A stretch of DNA of 51,553 bases. Origin: Tessaracoccus sp. SD287. GTDB taxonomy: Bacteria > Actinomycetota > Actinomycetes > Propionibacteriales > Propionibacteriaceae. A program made the translations under genes and the position numbers. The notes beneath the pieces are model-generated. The model was given only the letters and a program-made list of their open reading frames with translations. It did not search any database and was not told where the DNA came from. Below are positions 15,142 through 25,230 of the stretch, piece by piece. Position 1 is the stretch's first letter; every line of letters begins with the position of its first letter. The DNA is taken from assembly GCF_017355265.1 (NCBI RefSeq), contig NZ_JADIJQ010000021.1, positions 1-51,553 of the forward strand. The letters are read 5' to 3'.

Positions 15142-17076
15142 ATGGCACAGGCCCGACGCGCTGGCTCCCCGTCCGGACGCTCGTCCGGGACGCGCAGTTC
15201 GTCGAGGCCGCTGAGTCCCCGCAAGCCCGGTCCGTCCACCGGTGCGGGCCGGCGCAAGGTCTACAAGCCGGCGCTGCGGATACCGCTGCGCAAGCAGACC
15301 CACCGCATCCAGGGGCTGGTCGTGGTGATGGCGCTGGTGATGACTGTCTTCATGGGGCGGGCCTTCTTGCTGCAGGCCTTTGATGCCCGCGCCTACGCCG
15401 CGGAGGCCGCCGCGCAGATGAAGGCCTCGCGCGAGCTGATCGCCCAGCGGGGCACGATCACCGACCGCAATGGCGTCGTCCTGGCCGCCTCCGAGCCGGC
15501 GGTGCGGATCATCGCCGACCCGATGATGATCTCGCGCAACGGCGTCCACGAGTCGGTCGACATGGGACCCAAGCAGACCCGCAAGGCCCAGGAGGCGCCT
15601 GCGGCGATCGCGTCCCTGCTGGCCAAGCACCTGGGTGGCAGCGTCGAGGACTACCTGCCGGCACTGACCGACCTGGACCGCAAGCACTACTCGATCGTGG
15701 CCCGGCAGGTGCCGTCATGGACCTACGAGCAGTTGCGCGTCGAACTGTCCGAGGGCAAGTGGTACGGCATCTACAAGGAGGACGACCCGGTCCGCTACTA
15801 CCCGTCCGGGGACGTCGCCGCCAACATCGTCGGGTTCATGGGTCTCGACGACGACACCCAGCGGCCGGTCGGCGCCGGCGGACTGGAGTACGCCCTCAAC
15901 CGGCAACTGACCGGCACCTACGGCAAGGAGGTCTTCGACACCTCTGCCAATGGACGCATCCCGCTCGGCAACAGCACCCTGATCCCCGCGATCAACGGCA
16001 CCAACTACCAGCTGACGATCGACTCCGAGATGCAGTTGATGGCCAACCAGGCCCTGGCCCAGGGCATCACCCGGGCGGCGGCCAAGAATGGCGTCGCCAT
16101 CGTCATGAACGTCAAGACCGGTGAACTGCTGGCGCTGTCCACCTCACCCGGATTCGACTCCAACGAGCCGTCCAAGGCGGACGCCCAGAACCTCGGCAAC
16201 ACGGCGGCCAGCGCACCCTACGAGCCGGGATCGGTGCAGAAGGTGCTGACCATGGCCGCCCTGGCCGACGCCGGCCTGGTCACGCCCACCACCAAGGTCG
16301 AGATTCCCGCGACCCTGCCCTCGGGCGACGGATTCATCAAGGATGCCTTCAGCCACGGCACCATCCACCTGACCGGCAGCGGCGTGGTCGCGAACTCCTC
16401 CAACATTGGCACGGTGCTGCTGTCGCGCCAGATGGACAAGCAGACCCTGGTCGACTACTACTCCAGCTTCGGGCTGGGCCGCAAGACCAACGTCGGTCTG
16501 CCCGGCGAGTCCTCGGGCTGGGTGCCCAAGGCCGACATGGCCAACTACACCTTCGACCAGATCGTCTTCGGCCAGGGCCTCAGCATGACTGCCCTGCAGA
16601 TGGCGGCAGCGGTGGCGGCCGTGGCGAACGACGGCATCTACAACGCGCCGACCCTGCTGCGGGCCACCCAGAACGGCACCGGCCAGTTCACCCCGGTCGC
16701 CGCCGAGGACCCCCGTCGGGTGATCTCGCCGGAGGCCTCCCGGATGGTGCTGGAGATGATGGAGACCGTCGTCACCAAGGACAAGTCCCGCCAGCTCGCC
16801 AACTACCGGGTGGCCGGCAAGACCGGCACCGCGCAGCGGGTGGACCCGACCTGCGGCTGCTACCGCGGCTACACCGCCAGTTACGTCGGCGTCGCCCCTG
16901 CCGAGGACCCCCAACTGCTGGTCTATGTGATGATTGACCAGCCCACCAAGGGCAGCGACGGCTCGAAGCTCGCACTCCCGGTTGCCAACCAGATCCTGAC
17001 CCTGGCGCTGCCGCGGTACGGGGTCAAGCCGTCGACCACCCCAGCGCCGAAGGCCGTCCTCGAGTACGAACCGTGA
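15142..17076 (+). CDS. ftsI: Septal peptidoglycan transpeptidase FtsI (PBP2b/PBP3)
   Basis: Class B penicillin-binding protein that cross-links septal peptidoglycan with FtsW. The 644-residue protein has a basic cytoplasmic tail of about 56 residues, one membrane helix (about 57-77), a pedestal domain starting RGTITDRNGVVLAAS, and a transpeptidase domain with S364-V-Q-K, S419-S-N and K560-T-G-T. No PASTA repeats are present. GGAGGA precedes the ATG, and the stop overlaps the murE GTG by 4 nt. Confidence 0.95.
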   Translation: MAQARRAGSPSGRSSGTRSSSRPLSPRKPGPSTGAGRRKVYKPALRIPLRKQTHRIQGLVVVMALVMTVFMGRAFLLQAFDARAYAAEAAAQMKASRELIAQRGTITDRNGVVLAASEPAVRIIADPMMISRNGVHESVDMGPKQTRKAQEAPAAIASLLAKHLGGSVEDYLPALTDLDRKHYSIVARQVPSWTYEQLRVELSEGKWYGIYKEDDPVRYYPSGDVAANIVGFMGLDDDTQRPVGAGGLEYALNRQLTGTYGKEVFDTSANGRIPLGNSTLIPAINGTNYQLTIDSEMQLMANQALAQGITRAAAKNGVAIVMNVKTGELLALSTSPGFDSNEPSKADAQNLGNTAASAPYEPGSVQKVLTMAALADAGLVTPTTKVEIPATLPSGDGFIKDAFSHGTIHLTGSGVVANSSNIGTVLLSRQMDKQTLVDYYSSFGLGRKTNVGLPGESSGWVPKADMANYTFDQIVFGQGLSMTALQMAAAVAAVANDGIYNAPTLLRATQNGTGQFTPVAAEDPRRVISPEASRMVLEMMETVVTKDKSRQLANYRVAGKTGTAQRVDPTCGCYRGYTASYVGVAPAEDPQLLVYVMIDQPTKGSDGSKLALPVANQILTLALPRYGVKPSTTPAPKAVLEYEP

Positions 17077-18620
17077 CCCATACCCCACCCTTGCCGACGC
17101 CGGACGTCTGGACCCTGCACGACCTGCTGGCTGCCGCCGGGCTGACCGCGCCGCCGGTCGGCACCCCCGACCCGGTGATCAGTGGCCTCACCTTTGACTC
17201 GCGTCGGGTGGGCCCCGGCGACTTGTACCTGGCCATGCCGGGGGCCCGCACCCACGGGGCGCACTTCGCCCGGACGGCGATCGAGCAGGGCGCGGCCGCC
17301 GTGCTCACCGACGCCGAGGGTGCCGCGTTGATCGGTGCCACCCGGGTGCCCGTGGTCACCAGCCCGACCCCCCGCCAGGCCATGGCGCTGCTGGCGCAGG
17401 CCTTCTTCGCCAGCCCCTGTCGGCAGGTGCCGATGTTCGCCGTCACCGGGACCAACGGCAAGACCACCACCACCTTCCTGCTCGAGGCCGCGCTCAGTGC
17501 CCTGGGCCGACACGTCGGCACGGTGGGCACCCTCGGGGTCCGTCTGGACGGGGCCGCGGTGCCGTGGACGAGTTCGACGGTCACCACCCCGGAGGCACCC
17601 GACCTGCAGCACCTGTTCGCCAGCCTGATCGAGCGGGGCGCCGATGCCATCGCCATGGAGGTCTCGTCCCATGCGCTGGCCCTGTCGCGCGTCGCCGGCA
17701 CCACCTTCGCCGTGGCCGGGTTCACCATGCTGGGCCGTGACCATCTCGACTTCCACCACGACATGGACGACTACTTCGCGGCCAAGGCGTCCCTGTTCAC
17801 CGGTGATGCCCTGACCGGGGCCAGCTGTCAGCACGCGGTGGTCTGCATTGACCAGGACTGGGGCCGCAGGTTGGCCGCCCTGGTCACCGACCGGCCGCTG
17901 ACCACGGTGGGGCGCGCCAGCGACGCCGACGTGCGCATCCTCGAGTCGATCGTCACCCCCGACCACCAGCAGGTCACCCTCGACGTGGCCGGCACCCCCG
18001 TCACCTTCGACCTGCCCATGCCCGGCGACTACAACGTCACCAACGCCGCCCTGGCCATCGCCATGGTGCACGCCGCCGGCCTGGACGCCAGTACCGCCGC
18101 CACCGGTCTGCGGCATGCGAGCGTGCCGGGACGCATGCAGCGCGTCCCCCTCGGTGAGCGTGCCCCGCAGGTGGTCGTCGACTTCGCCCACACCCCGCAG
18201 GCAGTCGCCGAGGCACTGGCAGCGGTCACCGTGCCGGGTCGCCTCATTGCCGTCCTGGGCGCCGGTGGTGACCGGGACGTCGAGAAACGTTCCCAGATGG
18301 GTCGCGCCGCGGCCGGGGTGGCCGACCTGGTGGTGGTCACCGACGACAACCCCCGCTCGGAGGACCCCGCAGCCATCCGCGCCGCCGTGATCTCGGGCAC
18401 GGTGGGGCTGCCCGCCGAGGTCGTCGAGGTACCCGGACGCCGCGCCGCCATCGAGCGTGCCCTGGCCGCTGCCGGTCCCGACGACGCCGTGCTGTTGCTC
18501 GGCAAGGGACACGAACAGGGCCAGCAGCTGGCCGACCGGATCGTCGACTTCGACGACGTGCAAGTGGCCCGCGAGGCCTGGGCCGCGGTGGCACCCCACC
18601 AGTCAGGAGTCACCTCATGA
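17073..18620 (+). CDS. murE: UDP-MurNAc-tripeptide synthetase MurE
   Basis: Cytoplasmic ATP-dependent ligase that adds the third amino acid to UDP-MurNAc-L-Ala-D-Glu. The 515-residue protein has the Mur-ligase P-loop [10 protein letters not shown] (from about residue 125) and the diamino-acid motif D425-N-P-R, the pattern of diaminopimelate-adding enzymes as opposed to lysine-adding ones. Whether the organism uses meso- or LL-diaminopimelate cannot be decided from the motif alone. The GTG start at 17073 lies in the ftsI stop, and the gene overlaps murF by 4 nt. Confidence 0.95.
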   Translation: MTHTPPLPTPDVWTLHDLLAAAGLTAPPVGTPDPVISGLTFDSRRVGPGDLYLAMPGARTHGAHFARTAIEQGAAAVLTDAEGAALIGATRVPVVTSPTPRQAMALLAQAFFASPCRQVPMFAVTGTNGKTTTTFLLEAALSALGRHVGTVGTLGVRLDGAAVPWTSSTVTTPEAPDLQHLFASLIERGADAIAMEVSSHALALSRVAGTTFAVAGFTMLGRDHLDFHHDMDDYFAAKASLFTGDALTGASCQHAVVCIDQDWGRRLAALVTDRPLTTVGRASDADVRILESIVTPDHQQVTLDVAGTPVTFDLPMPGDYNVTNAALAIAMVHAAGLDASTAATGLRHASVPGRMQRVPLGERAPQVVVDFAHTPQAVAEALAAVTVPGRLIAVLGAGGDRDVEKRSQMGRAAAGVADLVVVTDDNPRSEDPAAIRAAVISGTVGLPAEVVEVPGRRAAIERALAAAGPDDAVLLLGKGHEQGQQLADRIVDFDDVQVAREAWAAVAPHQSGVTS

Positions 18621-20125
18621 GACCACGCCCAGCAGCCTGGATCAGCCGCGCCGTCGGCGGCCGCGTCCGCGGTGACGCCGACGTCCAGGTCGGCCCCGAC
18701 GTGGTCGTCGATGCCCGCCGGGCCACCCCCGGCGCGCTGTTCGTCGCCCTACCCGGCGACCGGGCCGACGGCCACGACTACACCGGGCAGGCCGCCGACG
18801 CCGGTGCCGCCGCGGTGCTGGTCAGCCGGTCGAGCGACACCACCGCCACCGAGATCGAAACCCCCGACGGCGTCGCCGCGCTGAGCGCGCTGGCCCGGGC
18901 CATCATCACCGAGGCCCACGCCGACGGCCTGCAGGTGCTGGCCGTCACGGGATCCTCGGGCAAGACCAGCACCAAGGACATCCTGGCCCAGCTGCTGGAG
19001 TCCCATGCCCCGACCATTGCACCGGTCGGCTCGTTCAACAACGAGATCGGCGTCCCGTTGACGGCCTGCCGGGTCGACGACTCCACCCGCTACCTGGTCA
19101 GCGAGATGGGGGCCCGCGGCCCCGGCCACATCGCCTGGCTGTGCAGCCTGGTCGCGCCCGACCTCGGCATGGTCCTCAACGTCGGCACCGCCCACCTCGG
19201 CGAGTTCGGTTCGGTCGAGGCCATCGCCGCGGCCAAGGGCGAGATCATCGACGACCTGCCCGCCGACGGCTGGGCCGTGCTGAACCGCGACGACCCCCGG
19301 GTGGCCGCCATGGCACCACGCACCCGGGCCAGGCTGGCCTGGTTCAGCGTCGACCCCGACGCGACCCTCGACCCGGCAACCGACGCGTCCGGGCTGCTGG
19401 TCCAGGCCCGCAACCTCGGGGCGGACGACGTGGGTCGCTACCACTTCGACCTGGCCGTGCACACCGCTGACGGAGTCACCGTGCGTCCCGTGCAGCTGGC
19501 CCTGATCGGTCGTCACCAGGTCGCCAATGCCGTGGCCGCCGCCGCCGCCGCGATCGCCGTTGCCGTGCCCGTCGACGTCGTCGCCGCCACCCTCAATGCC
19601 CTGGAGCACCGCTCCCCGTGGCGCATGGAGCTGCGGGAACGCAGCGACGGCGCCGTGGTCATCAACGACTCCTACAACGCCAACCCCGACTCAATGCGCG
19701 CCGCGCTGGCCTCGGTGGCCGAGATCGGCGCCGCCCGCCGCCGCGCCCATCCCGGCGCCCGGGTGCTGGCCGTGCTGGGCGACATGCTCGAACTCGGTGA
19801 CGACGCCCCGGCGCTGCACCAGCAGGTCGGCACCCTGGCCGCGGCCGCCGGGGTCGACCACGTGTACGCCGTGGGCGGTCATGCCCGCGACATCGTCACC
19901 GGGGCACGAGCCGGCGGCGCCGCAGCGACCACCTGCACGCCCGAGCAGGCTTCCTCGCTACATTTGGCCCCGAAGGACGTCGTACTGGTGAAGGCATCGC
20001 GCGGTCTGGCACTCGAACGAGTGGCGGCGGCGTTGCTGGCCGAATCCGACGCCGAGGATGCAGAGGACACCGCCTTGACCCACCGCCCCGACGAGGCACC
20101 CGAGACGGCCCAGGAGGCCCGCTGA
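18617..20125 (+). CDS. murF: UDP-MurNAc-tripeptide:D-Ala-D-Ala ligase MurF
   Basis: Completes the cytoplasmic pentapeptide precursor by adding D-Ala-D-Ala. The 502-residue protein shows the three Mur-ligase domains: an N-terminal substrate-binding part (GALFVALPGDRADGHDY), the ATPase with TGSSGKTSTKD (from about residue 111) and FNNEIGVPLT, and a C-terminal domain with INDSYNANPDSM. It overlaps murE by 4 nt and mraY by 1 nt (TGATG). Confidence 0.95.
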   Translation: MRPRPAAWISRAVGGRVRGDADVQVGPDVVVDARRATPGALFVALPGDRADGHDYTGQAADAGAAAVLVSRSSDTTATEIETPDGVAALSALARAIITEAHADGLQVLAVTGSSGKTSTKDILAQLLESHAPTIAPVGSFNNEIGVPLTACRVDDSTRYLVSEMGARGPGHIAWLCSLVAPDLGMVLNVGTAHLGEFGSVEAIAAAKGEIIDDLPADGWAVLNRDDPRVAAMAPRTRARLAWFSVDPDATLDPATDASGLLVQARNLGADDVGRYHFDLAVHTADGVTVRPVQLALIGRHQVANAVAAAAAAIAVAVPVDVVAATLNALEHRSPWRMELRERSDGAVVINDSYNANPDSMRAALASVAEIGAARRRAHPGARVLAVLGDMLELGDDAPALHQQVGTLAAAAGVDHVYAVGGHARDIVTGARAGGAAATTCTPEQASSLHLAPKDVVLVKASRGLALERVAAALLAESDAEDAEDTALTHRPDEAPETAQEAR

Positions 20126-21195
20126 TGTTGAACATCCTGCTGGCCGGCGGCCTGGCCCTGGTCGGGACCCTGCTGGGCACCCGGCTGCTGATCGGGCTGC
20201 TGGTCCACCGCGGCTATGGGCAGTTCATCCGCGACGACGGCCCCACCAGCCACAGCACCAAACGCGGCACCCCCACCATGGGCGGCATCGTCGTGGTGAT
20301 CGCCACCGTGCTGGCCTACCTGCTGGCCCACCTGATCACCTGGAGCCCCCTGAGCATGTCGGCGATCCTGGTGCTGTACCTGTTCGTCGGGCTCGGCTTC
20401 ATCGGCTTCCTCGACGACTGGACCAAGATCAGGCAGGAACGCTCGCTGGGCCTCAGCCCTGTCGGCAAGCTGCTGGGGCAGGGATTCGTGGCCATCAGCT
20501 TCGCGGTGATGGCGCTCAGCTTCCCCAACGACCGGGGAGTGCGGCCCGCCTCCAACGCCATCTCCTTCCTGCGTGACATCAGCTGGCTGCACCTGCCGTT
20601 CCTGCTGGCCGTGGTCTGGATCGTGTTCCTCATCGCCGGATTCTCCAACGCCACCAACCTCACCGACGGGCTCGACGGCCTGCTGGCCGGCTCGGCGACC
20701 ATGGTCTTCACCGCCTACGGCATCCTGAACATCTGGCAGTTCAACCAGTACTGCGGGTTCACCTCCACCGCCGGGCCCCGCTGCTACGAGGTGCGCGACC
20801 CCTACGACCTGGCGGTGGTCGCCATGGCCCTGGCCGGCGCCTGCTTCGGGTTCCTGTGGTGGAACGCCAAGCCGGCCAAGATCTTCATCGGCGACACCGG
20901 GTCGCTGGCCATCGGCGGCGCCCTGGCCGGGCTGGCCGTGACCAGCCGCACCGAACTGCTGCTGGTCATCCTGGGTGGGCTGTTCGTCATCGAGACGCTC
21001 TCGGTGATCATGCAGGTCAGCTTCTTCAAACTCAGCAAGGGCAAACGCATCTTCAAGATGGCGCCGCTGCACCACCACTTCGAGATCGCCGGCTGGGCCG
21101 AGGTCACCGTCACCATCCGCTTCTGGATCATCTGCGGCCTGTTCGTCGCCGGCGGCCTGGGCGTCTTCTACGCCGAGTGGGTGACCGGACAGTGA
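20125..21195 (+). CDS. mraY: Phospho-MurNAc-pentapeptide translocase MraY
   Basis: Integral membrane enzyme that transfers phospho-MurNAc-pentapeptide to undecaprenyl phosphate to make lipid I. The 356-residue protein has about ten membrane helices and the family's motifs: GTPTMGG near residue 48, FLDDWTKI near 92, [12 protein letters not shown] near 174, and the C-terminal APLHHHFE. It is coupled to murF (TGATG) and to murD (GTGA overlap). Confidence 0.96.
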   Translation: MLNILLAGGLALVGTLLGTRLLIGLLVHRGYGQFIRDDGPTSHSTKRGTPTMGGIVVVIATVLAYLLAHLITWSPLSMSAILVLYLFVGLGFIGFLDDWTKIRQERSLGLSPVGKLLGQGFVAISFAVMALSFPNDRGVRPASNAISFLRDISWLHLPFLLAVVWIVFLIAGFSNATNLTDGLDGLLAGSATMVFTAYGILNIWQFNQYCGFTSTAGPRCYEVRDPYDLAVVAMALAGACFGFLWWNAKPAKIFIGDTGSLAIGGALAGLAVTSRTELLLVILGGLFVIETLSVIMQVSFFKLSKGKRIFKMAPLHHHFEIAGWAEVTVTIRFWIICGLFVAGGLGVFYAEWVTGQ

Positions 21196-22667
21196 GCGTC
21201 GCCGACTGGCTGGACGAGGCCACCTCCGAGTCGCCCTGGCAGCAGGCCCGGGTCGTGGTCGCCGGCCTGGGACGCTCCGGGTTCGCGGCCGCCGACGCCC
21301 TGCTGGAACGTCACGCCCACGTCCGGGTGATGGACGACGCCGACACCGCCGAGAACCAGGACAAGGCCCGGCTGCTCGGCATCCTGGGGGCCGAGGTGAC
21401 GCTGGGAGCCGGGGCCACCGCCACCCTGCCCGCCGACGTCGACCTGGTCGTCACCTCACCGGGGTGGCGCCCCACCTGGCCGCTGCTGGCCCAGGCCGCC
21501 GAACGGGGCATCCCGATCTGGGGCGAGACCGAACTGGCCTGGCGCTTCATGCACCCCCACAAGGTGGTGCCCTGGCTGGCCGTGACGGGCACCAACGGCA
21601 AGACCACCACCACCCAGATGCTCGAGTCGATGCTGCTGGCCGCCGGCCTGCGCGTCGCCTGCGTCGGCAACATCGGCCGGCCCGTGATGGAAGCCATCAA
21701 CGACGAGGTCGACTACGACGTCTTCGCCGTGGAACTGTCCAGCTTCCAACTGCACTGGTCACCTTCCCTGCGGATGCACTCGGCGGCCGTGTTGAACCTG
21801 CACGACGACCACCTCGAGTGGTACGCCCACGAGGACGACCCGGCGGCCGCCTACGCCGCCGACAAGGCCCGCATCTTCCACCTGGTCAGCAATTCCTGCG
21901 TCTACAACGTCGACGACCCCGCCACCGAGGCGATGGTCGCCGAGGCGGACGTGGTCGAGGGGGCCCGGGCCATTGGCTTCACCCTCGGCGTGCCCGGGCT
22001 CTCCATGCTGGGCGTGGTGGACGACCTGTTGGTCGACCGCGCCTTCGTGGAGCAGCGCCAGACCTCCGCCCTGGAACTGGCCAAGGTCACCGACGTGGTG
22101 CCCCACGCCCCCCACAACATCGAGAACGCCCTGGCGGCTGCCGCGCTGGCCCGCAGCTTCGGGGTGCCGGCCCAGGCCATCGCCGAAGGACTGCGGAACC
22201 TGCACCTGGGCGGGCACCGCATCCAGACCGTCGCCGAACACGGCCAGGTCCGCTGGGTCGACGACTCCAAGGCCACCAACCCGCACGCCGCGAACTCGTC
22301 GCTGCGGGCCTTCGAGACCGTCGTCTGGATCGCCGGGGGACAGGCCAAGGGGGTCAGCTTCGACGACCTGGTCAGCGCCCACGCCGAGCACCTGCGCGGT
22401 GCCGTGCTGCTGGGCGTCGACCGCATGCTGATCGCCGAGGCACTTGCCCGACACGCCCCCGACGTCCCCGTCATCGTCGTCGACTCCAGCGACACTGGAG
22501 CCATGGTGCACGCCGTCGCGGCGGCCGCCTCCCTGGCCCAGGCGGGGGACACCGTCCTGCTGGCGCCGGGGTGTGCCAGCAAGGACATGTGGAGCGGCTA
22601 CGACGCGCGGGGCGACGACTTCGCCGCGGCCGTGCACGACCTGCTGGGCGGCGACGCACAGCGCTGA
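21192..22667 (+). CDS. murD: UDP-MurNAc-L-Ala:D-Glu ligase MurD
   Basis: Adds D-glutamate to UDP-MurNAc-L-Ala. The 491-residue protein starts with a Rossmann-like domain ([17 protein letters not shown]), followed by the P-loop [10 protein letters not shown] (from about residue 132), VELSSFQL and the C-terminal [10 protein letters not shown] motif. I chose the GTG at 21192, which overlaps the mraY stop by 4 nt; the open frame upstream lies inside mraY and is not conserved. ftsW follows after 18 nt. Confidence 0.94.
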   Translation: MSVADWLDEATSESPWQQARVVVAGLGRSGFAAADALLERHAHVRVMDDADTAENQDKARLLGILGAEVTLGAGATATLPADVDLVVTSPGWRPTWPLLAQAAERGIPIWGETELAWRFMHPHKVVPWLAVTGTNGKTTTTQMLESMLLAAGLRVACVGNIGRPVMEAINDEVDYDVFAVELSSFQLHWSPSLRMHSAAVLNLHDDHLEWYAHEDDPAAAYAADKARIFHLVSNSCVYNVDDPATEAMVAEADVVEGARAIGFTLGVPGLSMLGVVDDLLVDRAFVEQRQTSALELAKVTDVVPHAPHNIENALAAAALARSFGVPAQAIAEGLRNLHLGGHRIQTVAEHGQVRWVDDSKATNPHAANSSLRAFETVVWIAGGQAKGVSFDDLVSAHAEHLRGAVLLGVDRMLIAEALARHAPDVPVIVVDSSDTGAMVHAVAAAASLAQAGDTVLLAPGCASKDMWSGYDARGDDFAAAVHDLLGGDAQR

Positions 22668-22685
22668 GGAGGAGAGGAACCGAGT

Positions 22686-24008
22686 ATGACCGACATCAGC
22701 CGCGGCTCCTCCCTCGACGCCATCACCGGCACCCGCGGCAAGGCCACCCGACGCAGCGCGGGCACCCGCCCATCCGCCCGCACCGCCACGGCCGCACGCA
22801 CCCCGGGCTGGTGGCACAACGTCCTGCACCACCCCCATTCCGATGCCTGGATGGTGGCCTCGGCCGTCACCCTGCTGGTCGGCATTGGTCTGTTGATGGG
22901 GCTCAGCTCGTCCTCGGTCTACGCACAGTCCACCGGCAACAGCCCGTACTACTACGCGGTGCGCCAGGCCATCTTCCTGGTCATCGGCGTGCCCGCCGCC
23001 CTGGCCCTGGCCATGCTCAAGCAGCGCCTGCTGGAGCCACTGGGCTGGGCCGCCATCGCCTTCGCCATCGTGCTGCTGGGGCTGGTGTTCACCCCGCTGG
23101 GGCTCGACACCAAGGGCAACCGGGCCTGGCTCGAACTGGGCCCGATCAGCCTGCAGCCCTCCGAGTTCGCGAAGGTGGCCGTCATCCTGTGGGCGGCGGC
23201 GGTCCTGTCGACCAAACAGAAGCTGCTTGACCAACCCAAGCACCTGCTGGTGCCGCTGCTGCCCGGCGCCCTGGTGGTCTGCGGCCTGGTCCTGCTCGGC
23301 GGTGACCTCGGCACCGGCATGGTGCTGGTCGGCATCGTCTTCCTGATCCTCTACCTGGTCGGTACCCCCTGGCTGGTGCTGGGGGCCCTGGCCACCGCCG
23401 GGGCGGCCATCGTCGGTCTGCTGGTCGTCTCCAGCCCCAACCGGATGCATCGCATCATGCTGTTCATCAACCCGCCGGAGGCCGACGACCTGTCGGTGTC
23501 CCAGCAGCCACTGTCGGCGATCTACGCCCTGGCCTCCGGCGGCTGGTTCGGACAGGGTCTGGGGGCGTCCAAGCAGAAATGGGGCGGGCTGTACGACGGC
23601 GCCCAGAACGACTACGTCTTCGCCGTCCTCGGTGAAGAGATGGGCCTGTTCGGCACCCTCGGCGTAATCCTGCTGTTCACCCTGCTCGGCTTCGCCGGGT
23701 TCCGCATTGCCACCCGCTCCACCACCCTGTTCCACCGGGTCCTGGCCGGTGGCCTCACCGGCTGGCTGCTGCTGCAGGCCATGATCAACATGGCCGTGGC
23801 CATGAAGCTGTTGCCGGTGGTGGGGGTGCCGCTGCCCTTCATCTCGGTGGGCGGCTCGGCGCTGCTGGCGAACCTGCTGGCGGCGGGCCTGTTGATTGCC
23901 TGCGCCCGCCACGAACCGGCGGCGATCGCGGCCCGGTCGTCCGCTGGGGGCACCGCGCCCCGGGTGACCACGGTCGTCCAACGCGGGCGCGCTTCGAGCC
24001 GTCGATGA
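22686..24008 (+). CDS. ftsW: Lipid II polymerase FtsW (SEDS family)
   Basis: Peptidoglycan glycosyltransferase of the divisome and partner of FtsI. The 440-residue protein has a cytoplasmic tail of about 50 residues, then ten membrane segments and the SEDS motifs GNRAWLELGPISLQPSEFAK and PLPFISVGGSALLANLLAAG. GAGGAGAGG precedes the ATG. The Arg/Ala-rich C-terminal tail is cytoplasmic. Confidence 0.95.
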   Translation: MTDISRGSSLDAITGTRGKATRRSAGTRPSARTATAARTPGWWHNVLHHPHSDAWMVASAVTLLVGIGLLMGLSSSSVYAQSTGNSPYYYAVRQAIFLVIGVPAALALAMLKQRLLEPLGWAAIAFAIVLLGLVFTPLGLDTKGNRAWLELGPISLQPSEFAKVAVILWAAAVLSTKQKLLDQPKHLLVPLLPGALVVCGLVLLGGDLGTGMVLVGIVFLILYLVGTPWLVLGALATAGAAIVGLLVVSSPNRMHRIMLFINPPEADDLSVSQQPLSAIYALASGGWFGQGLGASKQKWGGLYDGAQNDYVFAVLGEEMGLFGTLGVILLFTLLGFAGFRIATRSTTLFHRVLAGGLTGWLLLQAMINMAVAMKLLPVVGVPLPFISVGGSALLANLLAAGLLIACARHEPAAIAARSSAGGTAPRVTTVVQRGRASSRR

Positions 24009-24066
24009 CCCGCGACGGGTAGGTTTGCACCTGGCGCCGCTGCTGGCGCTGAAGGGGAGGGACTCG

Positions 24067-25230
24067 ATGACTGGATCACTACGGGTGGTGCTGGCCGGTG
24101 GCGGCACCGCGGGTCACACGTCCCCACTGATCGCCACCGCCCAGGCGTTGCAGCGGCTCACCGACGTGCACCTCAGCTGCATCGGCACCCCCCGCGGCCT
24201 GGAAACCACCGTCATTCCGCAGACCGGGTTGGAACTCGACCTGATCGACCCGGTCCCGATGCCGCGGCGTCCAGGAGCCGACCTGGCCAAGGTACCGCTG
24301 AGGCTTGGCCGGGCAGTGCACCAGGCCCGCCGCATCCTGCAGGACCGACGTGCCGAGGTCCTGACCGGCTTCGGCGGCTACGTCTCGATGCCTGCCTACC
24401 TGGCGGCGCGCAGCCTGGGCATCCCGGTGGTGATCCACGAACAGAACGCCCTGCCGGGCCTGGCCAACAAGGTCGCCGCCCGTTTCGCCACCGCGGTCGC
24501 CACCTCCTTCCCCGACACGGTGCTACCAGGGGCGCGGTTCATCGGGCTGCCGGTGCGCACCGAGATCCGTGCCCTGGCGCAGGACGCCACCCCGTCGGCC
24601 GACCAGGCCCGGGCGGCGCTCGGGCTGGACCCCGACCGGATGACGCTGCTGGTCAGCGGCGGTTCCCAGGGTGCCCGCAGCATCAACCGGGCCACCACCG
24701 ATGCCCGCGACCGGTTGTTGGCCGCCGGCGTCCAGGTGCTGCACGTCTGGGGACCCAAGAACCTCACCGCCGACCATGTCGAGGTCACCGACCAGACCAC
24801 CGGGGCCCGCTACCTGCCGGTCGGCTACGTCGACGGCATGGAGCAGGCCTACGCCGCCGCCGACCTGATGCTGGGACGCTCCGGCGCCGGCACCGTGGTC
24901 GAGACTGCCGTGGTCGGGCTGCCGGGGGTCTTCGTCCCGCTGCCGCACGGCAACGGCGAGCAGGCCCGCAACGCCGTCGCCCTGGTCGCGGCCGGGGCAG
25001 CCAGGGTGGTGCCCGACGACGAGCTCGGCGCCCAACGGCTGCTCGACGAGGTGCTGCCGTTGCTGGCCGCCCCCGAGCGGTTGGCCCAGATGTCGGCCGC
25101 GGGCCGCCAGCTGATGAGTTCCAGTGCCGCCGACGAGCTGGCCAGGCTGGTGATCAGCGCCGCCGCCGGTGCGGGCAGCCGCGGCCGCGCCCGGGGGCGT
25201 CGCGCCATTCGCAACCGTGGGAGCAAGTGA
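24067..25230 (+). CDS. murG: Lipid II-forming GlcNAc transferase MurG
   Basis: Peripheral membrane glycosyltransferase that adds GlcNAc to lipid I. The 387-residue protein has the GT-B fold, with the N-terminal glycine loop GGGTAGHTSPLIA, the middle HEQNALPGLANKVA, and the UDP-binding SGGSQGARSIN and GRSGAGTVVE segments. The ATG at 24067 is chosen because GGGGAGGG lies 6 nt before it and the glycine loop starts directly after; the ATG 42 nt upstream would add a non-conserved stretch. Confidence 0.95.
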   Translation: MTGSLRVVLAGGGTAGHTSPLIATAQALQRLTDVHLSCIGTPRGLETTVIPQTGLELDLIDPVPMPRRPGADLAKVPLRLGRAVHQARRILQDRRAEVLTGFGGYVSMPAYLAARSLGIPVVIHEQNALPGLANKVAARFATAVATSFPDTVLPGARFIGLPVRTEIRALAQDATPSADQARAALGLDPDRMTLLVSGGSQGARSINRATTDARDRLLAAGVQVLHVWGPKNLTADHVEVTDQTTGARYLPVGYVDGMEQAYAAADLMLGRSGAGTVVETAVVGLPGVFVPLPHGNGEQARNAVALVAAGAARVVPDDELGAQRLLDEVLPLLAAPERLAQMSAAGRQLMSSSAADELARLVISAAAGAGSRGRARGRRAIRNRGSK